A DNA stretch of 36,621 bases from contig CABVRS010000016.1 in the NCBI GenBank assembly GCA_902500745.1, positions 1-36,621 of the forward strand. The letters run 5' to 3'. Position 1 is the first letter of the stretch. Every line of letters starts with the position of its first letter. The translations under genes and the position numbers were made by a program. A model generated the notes under the pieces. It was not told the origin of the DNA. It ran no database searches and was given only the letters and a program-made list of their open reading frames with translations. The stretch comes from an uncultured Nitrospira sp. (GTDB taxonomy: Bacteria; Nitrospirota; Nitrospiria; Nitrospirales; Nitrospiraceae). Of this stretch, positions 8,846-16,741 are shown one piece after another.

Positions 8846-9097
8846 TTATCGCTCCTCGGCAAAGCTGATGATCGCGATATGCCGAGCTCGCTTGACGGCG
8901 ACCGTCAATTCACGCTGATGACGCATGCAATTTCCGGAAATGCGGCGCGGAACGATCCGCCCCCGCTCAGTCAAAAAATTCCTGAGCAGGCCGGCATCTT
9001 TGAAATCAATCGGCGCCTTTTCTAAACAGAATCGGCAGGGACGCCTTCGCTGAAACAACCGACCACCGCCCCCACGCTCATTTTCACCTCGATCCAT
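8846..9097 (-). CDS. rpsR: 30S ribosomal protein S18
   Basis: This 83-residue basic protein shows the S18 core: [37 protein letters not shown] (in two parts) and the end [20 protein letters not shown]. The N-terminal GGGG stretch is an extension ahead of the core. It follows ssb by 23 bases. In many bacteria rplI (L9) follows rpsR; here DUF177-rpmF follows instead. Confidence 0.97.
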   Translation of the reverse strand: MDRGENERGGGGRLFQRRRPCRFCLEKAPIDFKDAGLLRNFLTERGRIVPRRISGNCMRHQRELTVAVKRARHIAIISFAEER

Positions 9098-9120
9098 ACT
9101 GCCTCCTCATGCGCTTGGCA

Positions 9121-9519
9121 TTAACCTTCTTCGCCCATTTCATAGCCAGGCTCATCGTGCACCGGAGGTTCGGCACTTGCCCCCCCGTCCTGGCGCTTCG
9201 GCATAAACGTAACCGTCTGCGCGACCACTTCATGCTTGCTACGTTTTTGGCCGTCTTCGGTTTCCCATCGCCGCTGCTGCAACCGGCCTTCGATGATCGC
9301 CCCATTGCCTTTGCTCAAATACTGTCCGCAATGTTCCGCCTGCCTGCCGAACACCACGATATCGACAAAACAGACCTCTTCCTTCAGATCATCACCCTGT
9401 TTAAACCGACGGCTTACCGCCAGGCCGAAACTCGCCACCGGCGTCCCATTCGGTGTGTACCGAAGCTCAGGATTCCTGGTGAGATTCCCCATGAGAATGA
9501 CTTTATTAAATCCGGCCAC
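9121..9519 (-). CDS. ssb: Single-stranded DNA-binding protein, atypical C-terminus
   Basis: SSB coats single-stranded DNA in replication and repair. The 132-residue protein has the OB-fold core: N-terminal NKVILMGNLTRNPELRYTPNG, FVDIVVFGRQAE and the GAIIEGRLQQRRWE strand. The start overlaps the end of rpsF by 14 bases, the usual rpsF-ssb-rpsR order. The tail is short and ends EMGEEG instead of the expected acidic DDDIPF-type tip used to recruit partner proteins. No frameshift that would restore such a tip is visible after the stop. Confidence 0.95.
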   Translation of the reverse strand: MAGFNKVILMGNLTRNPELRYTPNGTPVASFGLAVSRRFKQGDDLKEEVCFVDIVVFGRQAEHCGQYLSKGNGAIIEGRLQQRRWETEDGQKRSKHEVVAQTVTFMPKRQDGGASAEPPVHDEPGYEMGEEG

Positions 9520-9853
9520 CGTCGGACTCCTGTGCTGAGGCTTCCGCTGGACGCCGCTCCACCAAGGGTTTTTCGTGGTGCACCGTCAGAAACTTGATGA
9601 TGTTGTCTTCCAAGCGATACGCCCGTTCCAGTTCCCCGACCGTGTTGTTCGGAGCCTTAAAGTAGAAATAGCCGTACGTACCCTTCCGCTCACGCCGCAC
9701 TTCGTAGGCAAGCTTCTTCTTCCCTAAATTCTCGGCTTTAATGAATTCGGCGCCGGTCTTATCGGCAACGTTTTTCATCTTGTCGATAAGGGTTTTGGTT
9801 TCCTCATCGGAGACGGACGGACGAATAATAAACAGAGACTCGTAGAGCTCCAT
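9506..9853 (-). CDS. rpsF: 30S ribosomal protein S6
   Basis: The 115-residue protein begins MELYESLFIIRP, the family start, and has KKLAYEVRRERKGTYGYFYFKA in two recognisable blocks. It binds 16S rRNA together with S18, which is encoded two genes downstream. A CAGGAGG site precedes the ATG at 9853. It is the first gene of the long minus-strand operon; a promoter is proposed about 80 bases upstream. Confidence 0.97.
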   Translation of the reverse strand: MELYESLFIIRPSVSDEETKTLIDKMKNVADKTGAEFIKAENLGKKKLAYEVRRERKGTYGYFYFKAPNNTVGELERAYRLEDNIIKFLTVHHEKPLVERRPAEASAQESDGGRI

Positions 9854-9933
9854 GCAGCAATCCTCCTGGACAAAGGCCCCCGAACCAGTCGGGAGCGAGG
9901 TGTAGGGCGCCTATTTGGCGCAAAGAAGGGAGG

Positions 9934-9963
9934 ACGGTAGCACAGGATTTCGCACGCTGTCAA
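9934..9963 (-). promoter_or_regulatory. Predicted sigma70-type promoter of the rpsF operon
   Basis: On the minus strand a perfect TTGACA (9958-9963) is followed after 18 bases by TACCGT (9934-9939). Transcription would start near 9927, giving a leader of about 75 bases before rpsF. The -35 element is perfect and the -10 keeps the key A at position 2 and T at position 6. Confidence 0.5.
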
Positions 9964-10064
9964 TGAATCCCATAGGGCAATCTATTCGTGACGGTTCCTC
10001 ACAAACCAGTCTCGAATACACTCGCATGATCTGGTCCTCGCCTTGATTAAGGTCTTTCCCTGCA

Positions 10065-10100
10065 TTGACAGACGCAGGCCTAGATGTAACCATTGGTTAC
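10065..10100 (+). promoter_or_regulatory. Candidate imuB promoter with 15-bp palindromic operator
   Basis: GTAACCATTGGTTAC at 10086-10100 is a perfect inverted repeat around one central base. A perfect TTGACA lies at 10065-10070, so the expected -10 region (about 10087-10094) falls inside the palindrome. A repressor bound there would block the promoter. The site is 20 bases ahead of the imuB-like start. LexA control of such cassettes is well known, but this motif is not a LexA box that I can identify with confidence. Confidence 0.45.
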
Positions 10101-10120
10101 TATCTTGACACACTCATGTT

Positions 10121-11302
10121 ATGAACCGGCATATCGTCTGCCTCCAGATTCCCGCGTTTAGAATCGCGTTGGCCCGTTCCGCCGATAGCATGCTGAGGAA
10201 CCGACCGGTGGCCGTGGCGCCGACCCATACGCCACGTGCGTTGATTCGAGAGATTTCTGCTGAAGCGCTGCGCGAAGGCCTTCAACCGGGAATGTCCGTA
10301 GACTTAGCGCGGCAGATTTGCCCTGGCTTGCGGGTGATCCCTCCGGATTCATCATTGACTCACGCCGCCCATCACGAGTTGCAGCGACACATCTCCTCTG
10401 TTGCGCCGGTCTGGGAATCGATCAGGCCCGGCTCGCTCTTCGTGGACCTTACCGGCACCACACGACTCTTCGGACCTCCTCTTGATACGGTGACTCGCAT
10501 GAGTCGAGAGTTGGCCCGTCAACAAGGATGGTCTAGCACAATCGGCCTGGCAGGTAGCAAACTGGTCTCCCAACTGGCCGCGACGACATTGGCCAAACCA
10601 CCGCAAGTCCTCTCAATCCACTCAGGCTCGGAACAGCCGTTTCTCGCTCCATTACCGACCCTCTTGCTCCTAGGCTTTCACCGAGCCCACACCTCACGGG
10701 TTTGGCAACGATTGGAGGATTTGAATCTCCTCACGCTCGGCGCAATTGCCGCTGTTTCGTTGGCACACCTGCAAGCCATCCTCGGCGCACCCGCCAATGT
10801 GCTGCACGACTGGGCTCAGGGAATCGACCCTTCCCCGGTACATCCTCTCATCGCACAACCCATGCTCGAACGTTCTCTTCGCCTGGATCCAGGTGAAGTC
10901 GATGATCAACTCATACTGGGTCGGCTGTACCGATTATTAGAGCAGCTGTGCGCCACGCTTCGACACCAGCAACGTGTCTGTCGACTCATTTCGCTGACGA
11001 TTCGATACAGCGACCATGTCGAGCAGGCGGCGGGAGAAACGCTGCCTCAGGGCACCTACTGGGAAATCGATCTTCAACCCGTATTAACACGGCTGTTCTA
11101 TCGATGTTTCCGTCGACGGGTGCGTCTGACAGGGTTGCGACTTCTCGTCAGCCGACTGGAGCCGCCGGCCCAACAACTTTCGCTTTTTGATGAATCCGAG
11201 TCCGTACGCCCTCCTCGCGCGCACCGACTCTCGTTGGCCCTCGATGCAATCCGCGCGAAGTTCGGCGAACGATCGCTGTCTTGGGGGAGAACTCTGTACT
11301 GA
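10121..11302 (+). CDS. Y-family polymerase-like protein, ImuB type, catalytically dead
   Basis: The 393-residue protein has the Y-family fold pattern (GLQPGMSVDLARQICPGL, GSLFVDLTGTTRLFG, TIGLAGSKLVSQLAA), but the catalytic acids are gone. The usual DxD near the N-terminus is CLQIPAF, and the usual DE pair is replaced by G104-S105. The C-terminal QLSLF (352-356) is a canonical beta-clamp-binding motif. This is the ImuB pattern: an inactive adaptor that brings DnaE2 to the clamp during error-prone repair. The stop TGA shares its last base with the next ATG, so the pair is translationally coupled. No imuA lies beside it. The start has no clear ribosome site, so its exact position is less sure. 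Confidence 0.82.
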   Translation: MNRHIVCLQIPAFRIALARSADSMLRNRPVAVAPTHTPRALIREISAEALREGLQPGMSVDLARQICPGLRVIPPDSSLTHAAHHELQRHISSVAPVWESIRPGSLFVDLTGTTRLFGPPLDTVTRMSRELARQQGWSSTIGLAGSKLVSQLAATTLAKPPQVLSIHSGSEQPFLAPLPTLLLLGFHRAHTSRVWQRLEDLNLLTLGAIAAVSLAHLQAILGAPANVLHDWAQGIDPSPVHPLIAQPMLERSLRLDPGEVDDQLILGRLYRLLEQLCATLRHQQRVCRLISLTIRYSDHVEQAAGETLPQGTYWEIDLQPVLTRLFYRCFRRRVRLTGLRLLVSRLEPPAQQLSLFDESESVRPPRAHRLSLALDAIRAKFGERSLSWGRTLY

Positions 11303-14300
11303 TGACGTCCTTGGTGCATCTCCATGTCCATTCCGATTATTCACCGATGCGCGGGGTGTCGCCATTGGAAGCACTGTGTGCCTTGGCACAACAACACGGA
11401 TCACCGGCCATGGCCTTGACCGACACAAATGGATTGTACGGAGCCATTCGATTCATCGAACAGGCCAAGCAGCATGGTCTCCGGCCGATTCTCGGCGCCG
11501 AACTGACGACCGACAATCATCGCGCAGTCTTGCTGGTCAAAACACCCGATGGCTATGCCAACCTGTGTCGCTTGCTGTCGGAACGCCATGGCAATCCCGC
11601 ATTCGACGTTCTCACGTCCGTTTCACGCTACCGTAACGGCATAATCATTTTTACGGACGATAAAGCCGCACTCATGCGGTGGGCAGAAGAATCACGGCAC
11701 GATCTCTACGTCGAACTGACTCCAGGACCGGCCATGCAGGAGGCACTATTTTTCAGTCGCCAGGCCAAACTCCCGCCTGTCGCCACCAATCGCGTGTACT
11801 TTTCTGGTCCAGATGGCTTTTCCACACATCGTCTATTGCGTGCGATCACCCTCAACACAACGCTGTCACGTCTACCGAAAGAAGCCTGTTGCACTGCGAG
11901 GCAATGGCTGATGCCGCCCGCACTCATGTCGTCTCAGTTTCCTCATGTCCCTGAGGCAATGGCGAACACCCTTCGCATTGCCGAGTCTTGTTACAGCGAT
12001 TGGCGTTTTGGCGAAAGCATCTTTCCGGCCTTCCGTCGACTGACCGATGAAGATGCATTTGTGACCCTCAAAGACAAAACCTATGCCGGCGCACAGGATC
12101 GATACGGAGTCATCACGCAAGCGGTTCGCGACCGGATTGAAAAAGAGTTGACCGTCATTCGAGCCAAACGCTTCGCCCATTATTTTCTTGTCGTCGAGGA
12201 AATTGTCAGCCACGCACCCCGCACCTGTGGCCGTGGATCGGTCGCCGCCTCGATTGTGTCTTACTGTCTCAACATCACCCACGTCGATCCGATCAAACAC
12301 AATCTTTTCTTCGAGCGGTTTCTCAATCCAGGCCGAAAAGACCCGCCGGACATCGACATCGACTTTCCGTGGGACGAACGCGACGGCATGTTGAACTGGG
12401 TGTTCGAGCAGTACGGCGAGCGTCAAGCCGCCATGGTGGCGAACCAGAACAGCCTCGGCTTTCGAGCCGCGGTCCGTGAAACAGCCAAAGTCTACGGCAT
12501 GCCGGCCGAGGAAATCAGCAAGATCCTGTCGCAGATCGTGCGCCAGAATGGCGTGTTGAATTTTTCCACTCCCCCGACGATCGAGCCGTGGCTCGGTCGA
12601 CTCTCGAAGACATTAACATTGAACACACCCTGGCCCGAAATCCTCATGCAGGCGCTGAAAGTGCGGGATCACTTTCGTCACTTGTCCATGCATTGCGGCG
12701 GGGTCGTCATCGTGCCGGACGAAATCAGGCGCTATGTACCGATCGAATACACGGCGAAGGGGCTGCCGGTTATTCAGTGGGAAAAAGACCAGACGGAGGA
12801 GGCCGGTCTCGTTAAGATCGACATCCTTGGGAACCGTTCCTTGGCGGTGATCCGGGATGCCCTCGCAGCGATCGCCGCACACACAGGCAGACAGATCGAC
12901 TATGCCACATGGGATCCATTGAATGATGCTGCCACGCAAGAAGCGATCAGACGCGGCGATACGATCGGCTGCTTCTATGTTGAGTCGCCCGCCACTCGTC
13001 TCCTGCTGAGAAAACTGTGGGGCAGCATGCCGCCGCACCGCCGAAGTCAGCTGGACGTCTTCGACTATCTGGTGATGGTGTCTTCTCTGGTCAGACCCGC
13101 CACGAATCTCTTCGTCGAAGACTTTATCCGTCGCACACATGCTGGAATTCGCCCATCGCTCCATCCCAAGCTGGACGGAGTATTGGACGAGACCCACGGC
13201 ATCATGACCTACCAAGAAGACGTGTCAAAGGTCGCCATGGCGCTGGCAGATTTTTCCGTCGAAGAGGCGGATCAGCTTCGCAAGATCATCAGCAAGAAAC
13301 ACAAACAGCGACAGCTGCAAGATTATTATCAGCAGTTTTGCCGAGGGGCCGAAAGAAATGGCGCCTCACCGGAGACGATCGACAAGATCTGGAAGATGAT
13401 CATGAGCTTCGCCGGCTACAGTTTCTGCAAACCCCATTCGGCCAGCTACGCACAAGTGTCGTTCAAGTCCGCCTACCTCCGCACCCATTACCCGGCAGAA
13501 TTCATGGCCGCGGTCATCAGCAACCAAGGGGGCTTTTATTCGACCTTCGCCTATCTCTCAGAAGCTCGCCGCATGGGATTGGCAATCCTCCTACCGGATA
13601 TCAATGAGAGCACTTGGACCTACCAAGGCCAGGGCGAGCGGCTGCGGATAGGCTTCATGCAGATCAAAACCATCCCCAAAGACCTCGGCGAAAGGATTGT
13701 CAACGAGCGTATCCAGCATGGTCCCTATCGATCCTTTCACAACTTCCTGTGCCGTGTAAAACCCGATCCGGCACAGGCCAGAGCCTTAGTCCGCGCCGGT
13801 TGTTGTGATTCCATCGCCGGTGAGCTGACCAGACCAGCCTTAATGTGGCGGCTGTATGTGGGAAACGATACCACGGCAGGCCCTCTCCCGATCCCAGACG
13901 ATTATGCAGCCGCTCAGAAACGGGCCCACGAGATCGAATCGTTCGGCTTTTTGGCCAGCCGCCACCCCCTGACCCTCTATCGCCACCAGATCGAGCGGCT
14001 GAAACCGGTGCCAGCCTCCCACATGCATCAGTTTGTCGGCCGGCGCATCACCATGGTCGGTGTGCTGATCACGGAGAAATCCGCCGAAACCAAGCAAGGC
14101 CAGGCCATGGAATTCATCACGCTGGAAGACGTCACAGCCCTCTACGACGCCACACTCTTCCCAGTCACCTATCGCTGCTACTGCCATCTCCTCTCCCCAA
14201 ACCGCCCCTACGTTGTCCGTGGGCTGGTTGAAGAAAGCTTCGGTGTTGCGACGCTGACTGTGCAGGATCTCCAACTATTGGAGTTACCAAGGGACAACGA

Positions 14301-14340
14301 ACGTCGCTGGCGAGCCAGGCATGAATATGTTGGCGACTGA
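11302..14340 (+). CDS. dnaE2: Error-prone DNA polymerase III alpha subunit, DnaE2 type
   Basis: This is a C-family polymerase of 1012 residues, nearer to DnaE2 (about 1050) than DnaE1 (about 1160). The N-terminal PHP domain starts HLHVHSDYS, but the usual TDH is TDTNGLYG, so a metal site is probably altered. Palm acids are intact: D350 and D352 in PPDIDIDF, and D507 in GLVKIDILGN. The finger region has KPHSASYAQVSFKSAYLRTHYP, and a C-terminal OB-fold begins near RRITMVGVLITEK. The usual internal clamp motif (QADMF-like) is not apparent, which fits recruitment through the ImuB-like partner. The ATG at 11302 overlaps the upstream stop; a TTG 21 bases earlier is less likely. Expected role: translesion synthesis and induced mutagenesis. 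Confidence 0.9.
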   Translation: MTSLVHLHVHSDYSPMRGVSPLEALCALAQQHGSPAMALTDTNGLYGAIRFIEQAKQHGLRPILGAELTTDNHRAVLLVKTPDGYANLCRLLSERHGNPAFDVLTSVSRYRNGIIIFTDDKAALMRWAEESRHDLYVELTPGPAMQEALFFSRQAKLPPVATNRVYFSGPDGFSTHRLLRAITLNTTLSRLPKEACCTARQWLMPPALMSSQFPHVPEAMANTLRIAESCYSDWRFGESIFPAFRRLTDEDAFVTLKDKTYAGAQDRYGVITQAVRDRIEKELTVIRAKRFAHYFLVVEEIVSHAPRTCGRGSVAASIVSYCLNITHVDPIKHNLFFERFLNPGRKDPPDIDIDFPWDERDGMLNWVFEQYGERQAAMVANQNSLGFRAAVRETAKVYGMPAEEISKILSQIVRQNGVLNFSTPPTIEPWLGRLSKTLTLNTPWPEILMQALKVRDHFRHLSMHCGGVVIVPDEIRRYVPIEYTAKGLPVIQWEKDQTEEAGLVKIDILGNRSLAVIRDALAAIAAHTGRQIDYATWDPLNDAATQEAIRRGDTIGCFYVESPATRLLLRKLWGSMPPHRRSQLDVFDYLVMVSSLVRPATNLFVEDFIRRTHAGIRPSLHPKLDGVLDETHGIMTYQEDVSKVAMALADFSVEEADQLRKIISKKHKQRQLQDYYQQFCRGAERNGASPETIDKIWKMIMSFAGYSFCKPHSASYAQVSFKSAYLRTHYPAEFMAAVISNQGGFYSTFAYLSEARRMGLAILLPDINESTWTYQGQGERLRIGFMQIKTIPKDLGERIVNERIQHGPYRSFHNFLCRVKPDPAQARALVRAGCCDSIAGELTRPALMWRLYVGNDTTAGPLPIPDDYAAAQKRAHEIESFGFLASRHPLTLYRHQIERLKPVPASHMHQFVGRRITMVGVLITEKSAETKQGQAMEFITLEDVTALYDATLFPVTYRCYCHLLSPNRPYVVRGLVEESFGVATLTVQDLQLLELPRDNERRWRARHEYVGD

Positions 14341-14373
14341 TGCACTCTCCAGCCTGTGAACCGATTTCAAACC

Positions 14374-14431
14374 TTAATCGGCTCATATATAACACTTTCA
14401 ATGAGCCGATTAATTGATATAATCGGCTCAT
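14374..14431 (+). repeat. Three operator-like copies of TAATCGGCTCAT before fic
   Basis: TTAATCGGCTCAT (14374-14386), its exact inverse ATGAGCCGATTAA (14401-14413) and TAATCGGCTCAT (14420-14431) occupy the whole leader. The last copy overlaps the fic start codon at 14430-14432. An AT-rich stretch (ATATATAACACT) lies between copies 1 and 2. The layout suggests a repressor operator, most simply bound by the winged-helix domain of the Fic protein itself (inference). Confidence 0.7.
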
Positions 14432-15530
14432 GACTTACAATTGGCAGCAACCAGACTGGCCGGAATTTCGATACGATCTCTTCGGAATCGAAGAGATCCT
14501 ATTCAAGCTTGCCGAAAAAGCCGGTCGAGCCAGAGGACTCCTCAAGGGGCTGGCAGTCGACGCGCAGCTAGAGGCAACGATCGAAATGATGGTGGTCGAA
14601 GCGATCAAGACCTCTGCAATCGAAGGTGAACTGCTGAGTCGAAAAGATGTCATGTCCTCGATGAGGAGGAACCTGGGGCTGGAGGCAGGCAATCCTTCCG
14701 GAGACAAGCGTGCACAGGGCACCGCCGCATTGATGCTCGCCGTACGCAACAGCTTTACCGATCCCCTGTCGGAAGAGACGCTCTTCGAATGGCATCGGTT
14801 GATCATGAGCAGTCACCGGCACGTGGCTGCCGGAAAATGGCGAGCCCATGCCGAACCGATGCAGGTCGTCTCCGGTGCGGTGGGGCACGAGCAGGTGCAT
14901 TTCGAAGCACCACCATCGTCGCGCATCCCGGACGAGATGGCGCGCTTCATCCAGTGGTTCAACGACACCGCCCCTGGCGGGAAGATGGAGATTCGCAAAG
15001 CCGCCGTCCGTTCAGCACTGGTGCATCTCTACTTTGAATCAATCCATCCCTTCGAAGATGGTAACGGCCGTATCGGGAGAGCCTTATCCGAGAAAGTGTT
15101 GTCACAAGGACTCGGACGGCCCGCCTTGCTCAGTCTCTCTCGCGCCATCGAAGCCAAGCGAGGCAATTATTACGATGCACTGCAAGAGGGCCAGCAGTCG
15201 AACGAGGTCACCCCGTGGATCACATGGTTCGTCAACATCGTGCTGGAGGCACAGACCCAGGCTGAAGAGCTGATCGACTTTACTTTGAAGAAGACACGAC
15301 TCTTCGACCGATTTCGGGATCAGCTCAACGACCGGCAGATTCAGATCCTTCGCCGCATGCTGGAGGAGGGACCGGATGGCTTCGAAGGCGGCATGAGCGC
15401 CAAGAAATACATGACCATCACCGGCACGTCGAAAGCTACGGCGACACGCGATTTACAAGACCTGGCCGAGAAGCAGATCTTCGTCCCTACCGGTGGCGGC
15501 CGGAGCACGCATTATCAGGTCAATTTATAG
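14430..15530 (+). CDS. Fic family protein with N-terminal inhibitory helix and winged helix
   Basis: Fic enzymes usually transfer AMP from ATP to hydroxyl side chains of target proteins. The 366-residue protein begins with a DUF4172-like segment (MTYNWQQPDWPEFRYD), then TSAIEG (61-66), matching the (S/T)xxxE(G/N) autoinhibitory motif of class II Fic proteins. The catalytic core HPFEDGNGRIGR (206-217) is complete. A C-terminal winged helix-turn-helix follows (KKYMTITGTSKATATRDL). Layout and length resemble the solo Fic protein of Shewanella oneidensis. No separate antitoxin gene lies beside it, consistent with built-in inhibition. The start overlaps the third operator-like repeat. There is no clear ribosome site, so the transcript may be leaderless. 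Confidence 0.92.
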   Translation: MTYNWQQPDWPEFRYDLFGIEEILFKLAEKAGRARGLLKGLAVDAQLEATIEMMVVEAIKTSAIEGELLSRKDVMSSMRRNLGLEAGNPSGDKRAQGTAALMLAVRNSFTDPLSEETLFEWHRLIMSSHRHVAAGKWRAHAEPMQVVSGAVGHEQVHFEAPPSSRIPDEMARFIQWFNDTAPGGKMEIRKAAVRSALVHLYFESIHPFEDGNGRIGRALSEKVLSQGLGRPALLSLSRAIEAKRGNYYDALQEGQQSNEVTPWITWFVNIVLEAQTQAEELIDFTLKKTRLFDRFRDQLNDRQIQILRRMLEEGPDGFEGGMSAKKYMTITGTSKATATRDLQDLAEKQIFVPTGGGRSTHYQVNL

Positions 15531-15567
15531 CTCGGCGAGTACCAGACAGGCCGCACCTTAGCTCGTC

Positions 15568-16266
15568 GTGAATCGAGAAACGTCTTACATAAGGGGGTCC
15601 AGCATAGCCGTTCGACAACGATACGTGCTCGATGCCAACGTCCTCGTGTCCATCGTCAATTCCGACGATGTGGAGCATTGGAGTTGCTACTCCTTCTTCC
15701 GAAACCTGAACGATGACGGAATTGCACGTTGGGTTGTCCCCGGGCTCATCTTTTTCGAGTTTCAGTCATCGCAATCACGTCGATATCACAAGCGCTCGCC
15801 AGGCCATCCGGTATTCAGACACTCGCCTTTGAATTACAAGAACACAGAGCTGTACCACGTAACCAAGAGTTTTTTGATTAAGGTCAATGAGCTTGATCTC
15901 TTCAATAGATTTTCTTCACTCCGCGGTCAAGATTTGCTCTATGCTTGTATCGCTTACGTTGAGAAGATTCCTCTCGTAACTCCTGACAAGGATTTTCCCC
16001 CTTATAGTAAAGATTTAACAATTATCAAGCCACGTGATGCTTATGGAACAGGAGATATACCGCTACAAACAGGCTCTGTATCAGTGGAGAAGAACGGCAA
16101 GATTTACACGGTAGGGTATGAGGTATTTAGAGGTGTTGTTCGACTAAAAACTGGTCAAGCTACACACACTGATCAAGCTACTGCTAAAGTAACAGCCAAA
16201 CAATTGCTCCAGGAAATAGTAGGTTCAGGGATTGCAGACAAACTTAACCTAGGCAAACATGCTTGA
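15568..16266 (+). CDS. PIN-domain protein with extra C-terminal beta-rich domain
   Basis: Residues 20-150 look like a PIN nuclease domain with its acidic residues D22 (YVLDANVLV), E64 (FFEF), D122 (GQDLLYACIAY) and D140/D142 (TPDKDF). PIN proteins are commonly RNase toxins. The last 75 residues form a second unit with pattern GKIYTVGYEVFRGVVRL and a helix TAKQLLQEIV, similar to short stand-alone beta-rich proteins of unknown role. No antitoxin-like gene precedes it. The listed start is GTG at 15568. An AAGGGGG ribosome-like site lies at 15591-15597 but is followed only by ATA in frame, so the true start is uncertain. The second half of the gene has visibly lower GC and different codon use than its neighbours. 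Confidence 0.65.
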   Translation: MNRETSYIRGSSIAVRQRYVLDANVLVSIVNSDDVEHWSCYSFFRNLNDDGIARWVVPGLIFFEFQSSQSRRYHKRSPGHPVFRHSPLNYKNTELYHVTKSFLIKVNELDLFNRFSSLRGQDLLYACIAYVEKIPLVTPDKDFPPYSKDLTIIKPRDAYGTGDIPLQTGSVSVEKNGKIYTVGYEVFRGVVRLKTGQATHTDQATAKVTAKQLLQEIVGSGIADKLNLGKHA

Positions 16267-16314
16267 GCGTAAGCAGTCTATGGTGACTGCGTTACAAATT
16301 GGAAGTCTTTCACG

Positions 16315-16716
16315 ATGCGAATGACCGCCTGGCATCTGCTCATCTGCCTGTCTTACATCACCACATTTGCCAACACTGACGCACATGCTACTTCTGCCGA
16401 AGACCGAGCTCGAAAACACTTCAACATTTCTTCTACTACACCGGTGAACGAAGAAAGTATCAGGGCAGCAGTCTTACAACTGCTGCCAATTGGGACGCCT
16501 GCTTCCCTCATCAAAAGCAAGCTCGCTCAAGTAGAAATCGGGAAAGATAGCTTAAGCAGCTACAACGAAATAAACAACGCCTTGCACGTTATCCGAATTG
16601 AATTCGATTCAAAGACCTTCGCCATTGTCCAGACAAGTTACTTAATCTCGCTACATTTAAGCCAAGCCCGAACTATTCAAGAGATTTCTGTAAAGAAATG
16701 GCTCACTGGCCCATGA
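16315..16716 (+). CDS. Small putative exported protein of unknown function
   Basis: The 133-residue product starts with a plausible signal peptide (MTAWHLLICLSYITTFA, cleavage near DAHA). The mature part contains LLPIGTPASLIKSKL followed by alternating strands, which loosely recalls BamE/SmpA-like folds; the similarity is too weak to name it. Two start codons are possible two residues apart. It lies in the lower-GC patch with the PIN gene 48 bases upstream, and both look recently acquired. No partner could be identified. Confidence 0.5.
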   Translation: MRMTAWHLLICLSYITTFANTDAHATSAEDRARKHFNISSTTPVNEESIRAAVLQLLPIGTPASLIKSKLAQVEIGKDSLSSYNEINNALHVIRIEFDSKTFAIVQTSYLISLHLSQARTIQEISVKKWLTGP

Positions 16717-16741
16717 AAGCATGTAAGCCCAAAAAGCGGGA

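Noticed and set aside
10105..10110. TTGACA as the imuB -35 box
   Set aside because: The -10 would fall inside the coding region; the TTGACA at 10065-10070 fits better.
11872..13215. Long minus-strand frames inside dnaE2
   Set aside because: They are shadows of a well-conserved polymerase gene; no family pattern or ribosome sites.
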